Translations under genes and position numbers: made by a program
Part shown: in pieces, positions 14,974-28,058 of the stretch
Layout of the letters: each line of letters opens with the position of its first letter
How positions within the stretch are numbered: position 1 is the stretch's first letter
The notes under the pieces: generated by a model
Databases searched by the model: none
The model's input: the letters and a program-made list of their open reading frames with translations, nothing else
What the model was told of the DNA's origin: nothing
Assembly (NCBI GenBank): GCA_020137815.1
Contig: CM035357.1
Coordinates: forward strand, 620,001-684,000
Direction of reading: 5' to 3'
From: Hormiphora californensis
Taxonomy: Eukaryota > Ctenophora > Tentaculata > Cydippida > Pleurobrachiidae
DNA: 64,000 nt

Positions 14974-16250
14974 TTGGGGGGGCGTTTCCCCATTTTTTTT
15001 TTTCCCTTTTGAGCCAGTTTAAAAGTTCCCCTTGTCGGGTGTAAAATGCTTTGCAAGTAACGTTTTGGGAATGATTTTTGAGCATTTAAAGTTTTAAATC
15101 CCCCGACCCCTTTGGTATTTGTAATGGAGATGTGGGGCTGATTAGTGAACAAGGGGCCCCTCCTTGATGAAATGATCTCGATCACGGGCCTTTTTGGAGA
15201 ACTTGAAAAGAACGGTGACTGAAAAACCCAATAATCAGCATAAATAGTGAAGAGTTGACATGATCAGTCAAAAGCCCCCTTTTCTTAATTGAATATTAGT
15301 ACTGCAAAATTTTGTTTCTTTTTAGATCAAAGTGATTTGAGGCATTGGGGGGGATATTAAAGAAAAAAATTGGACCCAATAACCCTTTATTGAGAATGTA
15401 ACAGCCCCCCAACCCACTTTTCCCACGTGAGGGTGGATCACGGTAGGAGTGACGGCGGAAAAAATCCAATGTGTCTCCCCCTGGAATCAGTTTATGCTAA
15501 AATTTGGTTTTTACAAAATAATCTTTACCAAAGAGGGAAAAAAAATTCCCCTGAAATTGGGAGGGGGTCTATATCGAAGGAACGGGAATTCATTCCGTTC
15601 ATGAAAAGAATTTTGGTGGCTCTGATTTTTTTGTCAGGAATAAAGATAGACATAGTGGAGAACCCGCCAAGTTACGTTCCACCACATGGCAAACTAGGGT
15701 TTTAGGGGGGCCCCTTTTTTTTCCCCGCACAGGGATGAGATCAGAAAAGAGAACAGACCAGAAAATAGATAAAAGGGAAGGCTGAAAGGGAATATATTTC
15801 AGAAAGAGGGGGTTTTGGGGAGCTAGGAGGAAGCAAAGAGGGCCGGGTGAAAGGTCTACTAAAAGTAAAAGTTCACGTCCGTGTACCCTTTGCTGCACGT
15901 GTGACACGTGACGGTACAGTTCCTTCCTAGGAACATTACAGACCTGGACACACGTTGAAGAATACCACCCTTCTGAATCCAATCGAAATCTGAATTCTGA
16001 AATTTATTTGAAAATACTAAAGTTAACCTAACCCTAAATCCAATTACATGAATTAGGAACTGACGATGCGTTTTATCAAATTTGACTAGTAATGCATCTT
16101 GGTTCCGTAACCAATTGATGTCAAGTCGCTTCAAGCTCATGTTCTCTATTTGAGATCGAGAGTGGTGCGACTGGTCATGCAAAGAGGGACCCCCTGTTTA
16201 CCTTTAACATCCCAGCACCACAACTGCTACACCTGTTACCACAAGGGCTC
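14974..16250. other. Low-quality sequence after the gap, then intergenic
   Basis: From the gap to about 15850 there are many homopolymer runs (TTGGGGGGGGC, TTTTTTTTTTTCCC, GGGGGGGCCCC) and no sensible open frame, as in error-rich contig ends. Near 15850-15945 a minus-strand exon-like stretch reads CTVTCHTCSKGYTDVNF after a CAG acceptor. It could be a cysteine-rich domain exon but stands alone. Confidence 0.5.
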
Positions 16251-16635
<385 letters not shown>

Positions 16636-18950
16636 GTTCGATAGCACCCCACTTTTTATTGGTGGAGAGAGATGATCATGAGGAGAGGGTTTGTGCATTT
16701 CACTGCATTCTGTTTACCCAGAACAGGCACCGGGAAATTGTCCTATCTTCCCATAATAATATTTGACGGCCACCGATGAGAGGATGCCAGGTTGTGGCGG
16801 ACTTTGAATCGTTTGGCAGCCAAAACAAGACATTACCAACCAGCTAACATCAAGGATTGAGATGTCACATGATAGTCATGACTCGCTCTTATTCTCAAAT
16901 ACCCCACCATTTCTCTGTATTTGTATATGTCCTCCTCTCTCTATCTCTCTATCTATCTATCTATCTCTCTCTTCTCTCTCCTCTCTCTCTCTCTCTCTCT
17001 TTGGAACTCCACCCTTCCCTGTCTTAGTGTTTACATCATAGGCTTATATACGAACCGTACACGTGTTCTCTCGGTGTACAATAACTGGGGTTCCGTACAG
17101 AAACATATAGAGAAAGAAAGGGAAGGGGGAGTTAGATGGGGTTAGAAAATAGTGAGAACAGAGTGTGCCGCCGCCACCCGCTTTCTGAGTAGCCATCAAA
17201 TGGAATGCTGCGGGTGTGTAAGTGCACTGTTTGACAAACGTACAACCACTTATACCTTCTACCCATTATTTCCTGAATAGAAAACCCGCGAGAGTGCAAT
17301 TATCAGATGTGACCTTGATTTTTAGGGAAAATGGGTCATTCTCTCTCTCCATCGCTCTATCGTTCTCTCTCAATATCGCCATCAGCCATACGTCTCTCAT
17401 TACTCCTTCACTCCCTTTCATTCTCTTGCTCCCTCTTTTTCATTCATGCAATGTTCTCTCCCTCCCTCTTTTCTCTTCTCTCCAGGCACTCGCGCTCACT
17501 ATAATCGGATTTCCTGCACTTGGGCCTCTCTTTCTCTCTCAGTTCGCTCTCCTTCTTTCATAGAGTGGACGAAGAGAGATGCCTACTCATACTCTCTCTC
17601 TCTCTCCCTCTCCCTCTCTCTCCCTCTCTTTCCCTCTCTCTTTCTCCTCTCTCTTCCACTCTCTATCTCTCTCCCTCTCTTTCTCACATGGGATTGACCA
17701 ATAGCGTGAGAGGGTGTTGTGGTAATGGGCCAATCAGCTTGGCAGCCGAGTGGCACTTGACGAGCCAATAATTACAATGATTAGAGGTTTGATTTGTTGG
17801 GCTTTATGAGCACATGACCGCGCTCTCAGCCCACCACATGCCGTGGGCGAGCACTGCTACATGTCACGTGAGGTGCCCGCTAAAATCACGTGACAGCACC
17901 ACGTGTTACGAGAAAGAGGGAAATAGTCAGGGCGACCGGATCCATTTACCGCTAGGATTGTGTTAATGGTTTTACTGAGAGTACTAATTGGAACCCCACG
18001 TGACCGAGGGGTGTAATATTTAGTCAGAAATAAATCTGACAAGAGATTGGACCACTTACAACCTCTAAATGACCATCTTTCGGCACTAATTGTTTTTAGT
18101 GGTGTTCACGCTCCTGTACTACAAGCACAGACAGACGTTGTCAGTTTCCTCTCCCCCATTCTATAAAAGAATCTCTCTTTCCATATATCTCTCCCTTCCT
18201 CTTCCTTTCCGTCTCACGCAATCAAGGTTCGTTAAAGCCGATATACCACACCCTGATATACAACAGAGAGATGGAGAGATGTTGGTACTTGTATCTACTC
18301 TTTGCCAAAAAGGCATGCTGACACATTTTGTTTACTCACCCTAAACTTATGATGCAAGCGCTTGGAGAGAACTCATACCTCGCATTCAACAACCACATTC
18401 CTTACATTCTCCCCGCCCTGGTCAGACCAGAAAATTAAAATACTCAAAAGTGAACCACAAATGTGAATTCTTTTCCTTTTTCTCATAATCTCAGAGATTT
18501 ATTTCCCGGTAATTATGGAATGAATAGAGTCTTGGATAATTTATCACTCCAGCGCATGTATGTCTTTGATTATTGATTCAGATATACACTTACACCCGAG
18601 TACCCTATAGTGCATTCTCTGGTGACCGTTCATTGTCAGGATTCCCTTGTTCTCGGTGGACTATCAGTCATATTTGTAGTACTACTCACGACTGCCTCTT
18701 ATGTGTCCAATTCTTGTTACAAATGTGCGAAGTACATTTACGGAAGGCGCGACGACACGGGAATGCCAGAGATGCGCTCTGAGGCAAATTAACCCCGCGC
18801 GCGCGGCTCTAACGTGGTTCAAAGAAAGTTTTACGAAGGAGCACAGAGGAGTCCGTGTGTGTGTGCGCACTTTTTTAAATTGGCGTCCATCTTTGTTTGT
18901 TATCACGCGTGTTCATTGTTGAACCCTTTTAACCTTTTTAAAGTTGATTG
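16636..18950. other. Intergenic region upstream of the FSIP2-like gene
   Basis: CT-rich tracts at 16935-17000, 17340-17480 and 17595-17690. A group of CACGTG palindromes lies between 17863 and 18002. A GC-rich patch, CCCGCGCGCGCGGCTC, at about 18794 lies about 160 bp before the start codon at 18953 and may mark the promoter. No exon was found. Confidence 0.4.
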
Positions 18951-18952
18951 CG

Positions 18953-21900
18953 ATGGACAACGACGTGTCCTCGACGATTGATTACTCTCACTATATTGAA
19001 AATGAGAATGAAAACCTCCCCGCAACTTCCATTCACAGGCATGCTCAAGCTGGATATCACACGACCAGCGTGGGCGAAAAAGTAAGTCTGTCAAGCTCAT
19101 ATCGTTTTGAAAACTTTGATTATTGCATCATGCCATCATAGTCTAGATGTTAACTTGTTTATACCTCAGCTTGTCCCTGGAATCACCATCGATTTTGATC
19201 TTGCTGATCCGTACTTCAATGAATTTAAACCCGGTGAATACAGCAGCTTACATGACCCTCACTTGAAAAACTTCCTGAACAAAAAGTCCGTTCGGATTTG
19301 CCTGATGAAAAACAAACTGCTCACCAAAAACGGGGAGGTCCGCTGTACTCTTCACGAATTCAACCGATTCCAGGTTGGCAGTGAATTCAAATTATACCGT
19401 TTTCTGTTTCAATGTTTCATAACATTCTTCTTAAACTCACGGTCTTCTCCCCACTTCCCAGAGAAACCTGAAACACTACTTCAAGACACAGAAACGAATC
19501 GCTGCAAACTTGGAGAAAAAGTTTTATGTTGACCCCCGAAAAACCATTCGAAATAAACTGAAACAGGAACGACTCTCCAACAGAATTCAGGTAAAATTAA
19601 CTCTCAGCCAGCATAAAATAAATACACTTTGACTGTCGTCCAGCTTGTCTGTAAAATTGATCTTACACCTGTTTCCTCCCTCTCAGCACAACTTGAAAAT
19701 AGCAGAGGCAAGAGCTCGACACACCGAATTCAACATGAGGCGACGGAGGCAAATCCTAAACGGGATCATTCAAAAGGATAAACAGGCCGCCGAGGTGGGT
19801 CTATAGATCGTTTATTCATGTTTTTACATTGTTTGAGCTATACTGATATTTTCTAAATTCTAGGAGTTGGGAATTGCTTATTGCTAATCCAACCTCTCCG
19901 TCTTAGTTGATCCGTCGTGTGCGTCTGGAGAGGGACGAAATGGAGAGTCAGGCCCAGATGGAAACTAAACGAAGGGAGTTGATTAAGATTCGACTAGACA
20001 GCACTGATATTATCCGGCGATGCTCCATCATAAAGCGGATCAAGCAGAAAGAGAGGATTGTTTCACAGAAGATGCTGATAGAGAAACAACGCCGTATCAA
20101 GCAGATCTCCGCTCAAGTACGTTTCAATGCCCGTTTCAATTATCTGCTTGTCAGTTTTTATGTTCTAACCCACGAAACAGGGTCTAACTAGGCAACTTGT
20201 CAGCAAGTTGAAAATGTTTTAAGTCTTGACACATGTCCCTTTTTAGAGGTGGCAGTGGCATCAGGAGAGAATGAATGTGAAGGATAAAGAGTTGATTAAG
20301 TTCCTGAACGAGGAAACAGATAAGAAGAAGACCCGTATGGAATCAATCTACAGTCGAGCACAACATTCCGAAGAGAACAAAAATGTTTGCAATGGTAAGG
20401 TTTTTTACCTCGTACCTCTAACCCCATACCAGAAATTTCCAACCCCGTACCTCCTTCTAACCCCGAATCTCTTTCTAACTTCGTACCTCTAACGTCTTAC
20501 CTCTGTCCTCTGACCCCGTACCTCTTTCTAACCTCCTATCTTTTCTTAGAGCGGCAAAAATGTGTCTTTGAGGAACACCAGAGGATTGAAGACACCCACT
20601 TGGTGGAGGCGAGACAATGGGAAGGAAAGGTGTGCGATAAAAGGGCGAAGGCAGCAGCTAAATGGAGACATAAGATGAACATCAAGCAGACTGTTGCTGA
20701 CAGTCGTATGGCTGATATCGAAAAAAGTAAATGTGAGAGGAAGAAGAATGCCCTGGAGAGAAAGAAGGACCAGGTTAGTCATCTAGTTTCTAAAAAATGG
20801 GTTTCAAATGTTTAGATGATGATCACCTTCAGTTTTTTTCACTCCTGCACTTTTATTTAGATTGCCGAGAGTTTGAAAGAATTGGAGAAGATGAATGTGA
20901 CGGTGCTTGGTACCACTGGTTATGGATCTCACGAACTGGCGAATATTCACCGTGATGCCTCCAAAATCAGGTTCGTACAAGATCCTCCTCCTTCCTAGTT
21001 CCCCTTAGTTCCTCTAACAGTTATACAAATAACACACACTAGGTATTCACTTATTAACCCACTCACACTTTGAACCTGCAGATTTTCTGCCTACTACGAT
21101 CCTGGCCGGGACACAATCGATCCATGCCGAACCACCCAGTTCCACTCCTACTTCAAGCCCCTCCACGTCATTCACGCCAAGTATCTACCTGGTTTGTCGC
21201 CTCCCCCAAGAAAGGTTGATACACGGCCTGCTCGGAAAGTCCGAATAAAGAAGCCTCCTGTAACGATTGTGGATGAACCAGTTCCAGTGAAGAGCACTAG
21301 TACCGTGGATTCCTCGACCAGTAGCGTGCCAGATAGTCTGCTAGAGGAACTCTTGTCAGACCTGCTGCAGGAGGAACTGGAGGACGTTGTTCAGGAGTGT
21401 CTGGCCGAGGAGGAGGGAGAGGAGGAAGTGGCTGAGTACAGATCCGTACAGAGAACTTATGTCCAGTCTAACTTCTCCCTCACCTCGGACCAAGAATCCA
21501 GTACTGCTTACAGAGAGAGTGTGGGTACATGTGGATCTGAGTTTGACATGGATGACCTTGTGATGGATGTGGTGGCCAAACTAATGGCCTGTCTGAAGGG
21601 ATCTGTGGACACTGACAGTGTATATAGCGGCCAAACTAGTACAACAGACTGCACAACTCGGGATGGAGAGTCCATCGTTACTGACATCGTTCTGAGACTT
21701 ATCGCCACCATCCAGCACTTCACACGGGAATCAGAAATGACAGTTTCACAATCCATTCAAAGCATTCTATCCTCCTCAGCCGATTCTTGCACAAGTCGTA
21801 GCACACTCAAAGATCTGCACACACGGGCTCAGTTTCTTTTGAACCACGCTCTTGACGCGGCCAAGTTAAAGCTCCAGTTCAGAGGTTACAACTACATGAC

Positions 21901-24900
21901 GTGGAACATTCTGGAGGACTGTCTGAAGAAGGCCAGGAGTAAGATCCTGAGAGAGAATCCGTCTAGAGTAGAACAGTTTACTGACGTAGAGCTGGTAGAG
22001 TGGATAATGGAGGAGACAAAGGTGTTCCTTCAATCTGCTACTGCCCTTTTGTACGAGGCAATGCACGGACCTGGCCAGACTCCAGACAACAAACTACTGG
22101 TTGAGGACTGCTATCTGGACCAACTAAACAAGGCCCTAGGATCCCAAGCCTTCATGTTTGAACAGGAAGAAGCTCTGGATGAAGCCCTAAAAACAGGCGA
22201 TGTTGCAAAGTTTGCAGTGTTGCTGGTGAAGAAAACACTGAACAATGCTGTAATGGGGATCCCTCGTCGCAGCAGTGTCATGTTGGCCCAGGCTCTCAAG
22301 GAGTCAGACTATGACCTGGCAGGCTCTCTATTGTCGGCCAAGGCCATCACGGTGGCCCACAGAAAAGTCCAATTAGAACCCGCCAAGACGAGTGATGGGG
22401 CTGGGTTCCGGGATGCCTACCACAAGGGTGATCTAGAGACCGCAGGGACTATCTTAGCCACCCGTGCTATGCAACATGCCATGGATATCCACCCATCAGA
22501 ATCAGATCCACTGGAAAGTAGTCTCTCCTCTATGGTGTTGAAGAATGCTTTGGAGCAGGGGGATCTTGGACAGGCCTCTGACATCATAATTGAGCAGGCA
22601 CTTCGTGAAGCGCTTTGTTACGCTAACACACCCACACAAGAGATTTCTCTGGAGGACGCCCTCAAGTTTGGAGATTTGGACGTTGCTGGCACGATCATGG
22701 CCGTAACTGCCCTTGGGTCTGGTCTGGAGGAGGTACTGTCTGCGGACAAGACAATGACTCCCAGCAGCATCAACCTTGAAACAGCCATGGCAACTGGAGA
22801 TTTCAACAAAGCTGGTGTCATCCTGATGTCCCGGGCGCTCAGGGGAGGTTTTAAGGAGATAGACGATGCTGTGGCAATGAGGAGGGAGAGTAGTTTACTG
22901 TTGGAGGATGCCCTGTATACTGGGGATCTGCCTACAGCAGGGGACATTATTGTCAAGAGAGTACTGAAAAGTGGCTATGTCTGAGGTTGATGAGGCGTCA
23001 GCAGCGAAGATTCTCTGTTCAAATAGTTCTATGATTCTCAGAGAGTCACTAGAGAAAGGGGACCTGGAGACAGCAGCCCCAATTCTTGTCAACCGAGCCC
23101 TATGGAAAGCTATGGAGGATGGCGGAGAGGTCAGTCAAACAAGCAGTGAGGCACTAGATGAAGCCTTGAAAACTGGAGAGTTGGACGTGGCTGGAGAAGT
23201 CCTAGCGCAACGTGCTTTACGTAGTGGGGTAGACGAAGTGTCTCCAACCCCACCCTCAAAAACACCTAGCGATTTGGTTCTGGAAGAATCTCTGGCTGCT
23301 GGTGATTTGGAGACTGCTGCTGGAATCATGATGGAGCGAGCATTCCGTACCTCACCCATTCCCGAGGAACCTTCGGAAATGAAAATTCCTTCCTTCACGG
23401 CGTCAGATCGGACCATTCCTGAGCCGATATTGTCAGACGTTGTGGTTACACCAGTGGAGTCGATCCAGACAATCAAGTCCGAGGAGGATCACAAGGAGCC
23501 CGAGAAGAGGTACCCTACCCTTGATGATGGTGTGTACTTCCTGGAGCAGCTTCTCCTACCCACTCACACTAAAACTGATCAATTGGAGCGGGGCCAACTT
23601 TTCTCTGAGATCCGAGCAGATGTTGCATGTGAGGAGATGGGCTTCACCCTCGCCAAAGATGGTGATGAAGGCTATACGTTGCTAGGGAAACATCTGAAGG
23701 AATCCAACTGGTTCGGGGCGGCCGAGGGTGTCGTTAGAGTTCTAGGGGATGCAATTACTAAAGCTACCGAGGATTACTCTGATACGGCTCGATTTGTAAC
23801 TCTTCTCTCATTGTTTGTTGTTGACTCGGCCCTAGCCATCCTCAGAGACAGCCAGCCTCGTTTCCAGCCCGCAGCTGGGATGGGCGATGCTGTATTGGAT
23901 CACATTCGTGAGACCTTGGGTTCTGTCGGGATCATGAATGAAACTCCAGTGGCAAGTGTTATTGGGCAGTGCCACAAGATTCTGATGGGTGCAACTGAGA
24001 GCGAGGGCCAAGCTACGGAATAGGAGCAGTCTGGAGCTTATGGACGCCTGCAGGACAGGCAATCCATTCAGGGCCGGGGAAATCTTGGCCAGCAAGACAT
24101 TGAGGAAAGCAGAAGATCAACTCCGGGATATCGACCAGTTTAGGAGTACTTCAGACATCCTGACCGAAACCCCAAGCACACCTATCAAACCGAAGAGATC
24201 CAAAAAGAAGATCAACATGCGATGGATTGCCAATGCCATCCCGAGTCTCCTCGACTTCCAAAACCAGTCTATCTAAACCGACTCACTCTTCGTCGAGTTA
24301 CGAGCCCATCCGAGATATGCTGCTAGCAGAGGAGAGAGAGGCCCACATCTCTCGTATCGTATCCACCTCCAATACCTCACTACCCTCTGAAGGTAGAGAG
24401 GAGTCGCAGCAGTTTGCACGACGTATCTCCTGACACCTCACTAGCTTTATCGGAGGGTAACCTCACCCACGGGTACGTGAGAAAGATCCAAAGTAAGGAA
24501 CACGTGTACTATATCGACTCAGTGGGGCAAATCAAGAAGAAAGCAAAGAAGAAGAAGTCTTCCCGTAGTAGGCGATCGTTAACTAAGGACGATCTAAACC
24601 TCCACCGGGATCAGGAGCAGGATGACCTCCCGTCTGATGAGCCAAAGGCCATCTCCTCAGAGGTTGACCTAGTGCCGACTCCACCTGGCAACGTGCCCAG
24701 TGACGCCTCTAGGAAGTCCATTGAGGTAAGGAGGAGCAGTTTCAAGAGACGGGAATCGAACCTCCAAATGATCGCTGTCATCAACTCCTCATACACCAAC
24801 ATGCACCGGAAATCAGGGGATGTGTCCAAGACAGTCATCGATCAGGACGGCGGGGCTAGTTCTAGTGAGGACAAAGCAAGGAGGAAAAGTATTGATGAAA

Positions 24901-24989
24901 TGCTGTCGGAAACTGACAGGGAACTGATCAAGAAACTTTCAAATAAATCGGCAACAGGAGACCAAAGCGATAGTGATGATGAGAAATAG
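18953..24989 (+). CDS. FSIP2-like coiled-coil protein with helical repeats (frame-disrupted last exon)
   Basis: Nine exons: 18953-19081, 19170-19373, 19462-19590, 19687-19794, 19907-20116, 20247-20394, 20550-20773, 20861-20970 and 21082-24989. The first eight introns have GT-AG ends and matching phases. Exon 2 reads DPYFNEFKPGEYSSLHDPHL and later CTLHEFNRFQ, which I recall as the N-terminal signature of fibrous sheath-interacting protein 2, a sperm-flagellum scaffold. Exons 3-8 are a highly charged coiled coil. The last exon holds two amphipathic helices (DDLVMDVVAKLMACLK, SIVTDIVLRLIATIQ) that resemble PKA-anchoring helices, at least ten about 40-residue repeats with a GDLxxAGxIL core, and a Ser/Lys-rich tail. 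Reading through needs four +1 frame changes, near 22982, 24021, 24240-24274 and 24415-24431. The total would be about 1,720 residues, much shorter than vertebrate FSIP2. The FSIP2 assignment is an inference from motif memory. Confidence 0.65.
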
Positions 24990-25068
24990 CTACCAGACAG
25001 GATCTGATTTTATTAATATCTATCGAATATAACACTTTTAATTTCACAAAACCAAACTGTCTCCATTC

Positions 25069-26579
25069 TCATCTCATGATAGTAAACACTACAAGGGCTA
25101 GAAACACCCAACTTGGTCGAAGTAGTGAGGTGGCCCTTGAGCTGCATTCTGGTACTGAGGGGTACCACCTGTTACGGGCAGTACACGTCACCGTAGTGTT
25201 CCCCTTTATCTTGTACCCGGACTCACATCCAAACGTCACCGTGTCACCTATAATAACAGTATGGGTTAGAGAAAGAGGGGGAGAAAGAGAGAGAGAGAGG
25301 GCTACAGTATGAACATGGTTTAGAGAGGCCAGAGGGAAGTACAAAAAGTATTTGTAGCTCGCTACCAGTCCCTTGCCAGTGCGTCTAGTACGCTCCGGAG
25401 GCTACCAAGCAGGGAAGGGTTATAACTAGGTACCTGTTATGAAAGGAGCATAGGTGTCTGATCGTTTCTTGGTGGTAGTTGTCCCCTTCCCTACTCGACT
25501 AGTAACATCGTAACACCCCGGCACGCAGGTTACTAAGTTACCCAAATCGGACCAGGTTCCTCCATTACACACTGTAGTGGACTTGCCTCCATCTCCCTGC
25601 TTTGTTGTGTACCTGCAGGGTATACAATGAATCAAACCACCTTATAGACCTGCCTCTAACCACCCTACTAAACTACCTCTAACCACCCTAAATACCCATC
25701 TCTAACCACCCTACTATAAACCACCCTATGTTCCCATCTCTAACCACCCTATTTACCAGTCTCTAACCACCCGATTTACCCGTCTCTACAGGAGATGACG
25801 GAAGAGAGGGAAGAGCTTGCCAGGACTGGCGCTGTATTTGGGGCGGCGGATAGGGAGTCTGTTCTGTACTTGATGGCCCAATTATGTGTCGCATCAACAG
25901 GTATGGGGGAACAGCCCTCTGGGAGTTGGGTTAATTAATTGGGACAGATTAGGGCCTCTGGGAGTAGAAGGGCAAGTTGGGGAAAAGGTTGGCATTATTT
26001 TAGAACATCCTTCTGTGAGAGGGATAAGTTTGGACACTAGTTGGTATAGTGTGGACTGTGGAGGAGTGTTTTTAGTAGGATGAAGGTAACAAATCTGTCA
26101 GGCCAATGCTCTGACAGTACAAAATAGGTTCCTTACCGCTACACCATATAGTCTGTTGGCTGAAAATGTCAGGGACAAACTTCCCATTGCTGCTACACTT
26201 TATCTCTATAGTATTTTGTTGTGAACCTGGGAAGTGGGGAATAGAAAGAGATAGAAAAGATAGAGAAATATCATGCATAATGCCAAGAACTGCAGTACTG
26301 CGGTTTTTATCCACGCCCAGAAGTTTGTTAGAATTGCCATAAAATTTCTTAGAATCGCCATAAAATTTCTTAGAATTGCTATAAAATTTATTTGATAATT
26401 AGTAATAAATACATGCATGTACCTGATTTTAAAAAGAGAAAATCAAGTTTTCAAAAAACAATCGTTTCACAAAATTGATTGATCATATTGTACCTGATTT
26501 TACAAAGTCAATAGTGGTAGTGTCCACACTGTCAACTATTCTAACTGAGTTTACCCATACATGGGAGCTGTTCTTGCAC
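25069..26579 (-). CDS. Sushi (CCP)-domain surface protein, partial
   Basis: Minus-strand exons 26579-26494, 26226-26137, 25612-25434 and 25247-25069 (ends in TGA). The first two join in phase and so do the last two; the junction between 26137 and 25612 does not match, so at least one exon is missing there. The last exon reads GDTVTFGCESGYKIKGNTTV then TCTARNRWYPSVPEC, a typical complement-control (sushi) module with its Cys, Gly and Trp pattern. The exon before it has the same style (CNGGTWSDLGNLVTC). The protein ends in a short hydrophobic run, SWVFLALVVFTIMR, right before the stop, as in GPI-anchor signals or a membrane tail. A possible further 5' exon around 26725-26790 reads GEWACTKLRDHPG. 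Sushi proteins act at the cell surface or in recognition; the exact role is unknown. Confidence 0.68.
25650..25900 (+). other. Minisatellite and an isolated exon-like open stretch
   Basis: At 25655-25790 there are repeated CTAACCACCCTA phrases. Directly after them a plus-strand stretch, about 25792-25900, has a good acceptor (GTCTCTACAG), an open frame (EMTEEREELARTG, then ESVLYLMAQLCVAST) and a GTATGG donor. No partner exon was found, so this is a candidate only. Confidence 0.3.
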
Positions 26580-26848
26580 CTGAGGTGGTGGGATAGTTGA
26601 GACACAGGAGGTACATTACTCAACAAGGTTTTGTCGAGAGGGGAGGGGGCGTGGCCGGGGAGGTACCGATCATTGGGCTTGTTGAAGTGGGATGCAATCA
26701 ATCGATTATTGGTATCTGGACCTGGGTGATCCCTCAGTTTGGTACACGCCCATTCACCGTGTGTGTGTACTGCACGGAGTCATGACGTCACAATGCTATT
26801 GATCGCACCGCTGCAGCTCAGCTCCTACACGCACACACACTGCTTTAT

Positions 26849-27761
26849 GGGTGTGTCTCACCAAATTGACACCAAAATTTCAAACTCGGAGAATTTCAAA
26901 AAAAATTATATCATCTGAAAGCGGGTAAAGGACTGATCATTTCGGTATGTCGCGTCAGTTTAATTGATTATTAATTAATTAATTATTAATTAATTAGCGA
27001 CCGTAACATTGGTAACGACCGTAACGTTTCGGTCGTTACAGTGTATTCTATTTAAAATTACACATAAAATGGTCGTAACAACCGTAACGTAACGGTCGTT
27101 ACATATGTAACGACTGTAACGTAACGGTCGTTACATTTGTAATGACCGTAACGTAACGGTCGTTAAATTTGTAATGACCGTAACGTTTTACCACCGTAAT
27201 GTTACGGTCGTTACCAAAAATGACCGTATTTTGTAACGACCGTAACGTTACGGTCGTTACATTTGTAACGACCGTAACGTTTCGGTCGTAACATTTGTAA
27301 CGACCGTAACGTTTCGGTCGTTACATTTGTAACGACCGTTACGTTACGGTTGCTGTTACGGTCGTTACAAATGTTACATCTCCAGAATGTTCAGGCAGCC
27401 ACGGCCATACTTTTTGGACTAAGGCTTCAGAATTCAGACAGGAGAAAGTACTCAGTCACAGCTACCGCTGAGTACCAGTTTCAACTTCGTACGATAACTA
27501 CAACTGATTCTATGATCGTTCAAAAATGCGTTACGGTCGTTACGGTCGTTACGTCAACGCCAAAAAAAGGCTTTTTTTGGCATATTTTGCATCATAATTC
27601 AGCTCAGTGATGCATAACTATCATGATATTTAGTAATTCAGTAGTTCAGACATTTTCTGACAGTTTGGTACCAAAATTAACAAAATTGGCCAATGTTTAG
27701 GTGGTCTACGGACCTGTACAAAATTTCCAAACTCGAGGTGTCAATTTGGTGAGACACACCC
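26849..27761. mobile_element. 913-bp inverted-repeat element with palindromic satellite core
   Basis: Both ends carry a perfect 25-bp terminal inverted repeat starting GGGTGTGTCTCACCAAATTG, and both flanks are TTAT (26845-26848 and 27762-27765), a likely 4-bp target duplication. The interior from about 26997 to 27378, and again at 27529-27556, is a tandem array of self-complementary units (GTAACGACCGTAACG and CGTTACGGTCGTTAC). No transposase frame is present, so it is non-autonomous. Confidence 0.88.
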
Positions 27762-28058
27762 TTATAGCTTATAATAGCCGCATCCAAAGCATTATAAGTT
27801 TGGAGAAAGATAATAATAAGAGTTCATGATGAGATGAGTTTAGTTACGAAGTCACCCCTATTATTGCTCCGTGAGCTTGTGTAGGGGTAGTTTCATTACC
27901 AAGAGATGTCTAGGATTATAGTCAAAATGGTAGGGTGGTTGATCCCTGAGACGCTGTTACTCAGCCAGTGCAGCTGTGGTACAAATGTGGTACAAATCTA
28001 AAAAGAGGCGGCTCACATTCTAAGATTCTAAAACTCGAAGAGGCAGGTATGTCATATC
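27762..28058. other. Short intergenic stretch
   Basis: No gene or clear repeat seen, apart from a phrase (GTTACGAAGTCACCCCTA) resembling the terminal repeat of the element at 47948. Confidence 0.4.

Noticed and set aside
14752-15185. Open frames spanning the N gap
   Set aside because: They consist largely of unknown residues and flanking microsatellite or low-quality sequence.
18573-18922. Cluster of short overlapping frames upstream of the FSIP2-like gene
   Set aside because: None has splice borders or motifs; the stretch is more likely promoter.
21508-23476. Minus-strand frames of 60-113 codons
   Set aside because: They are shadows of the strongly coding plus-strand FSIP2-like exon.
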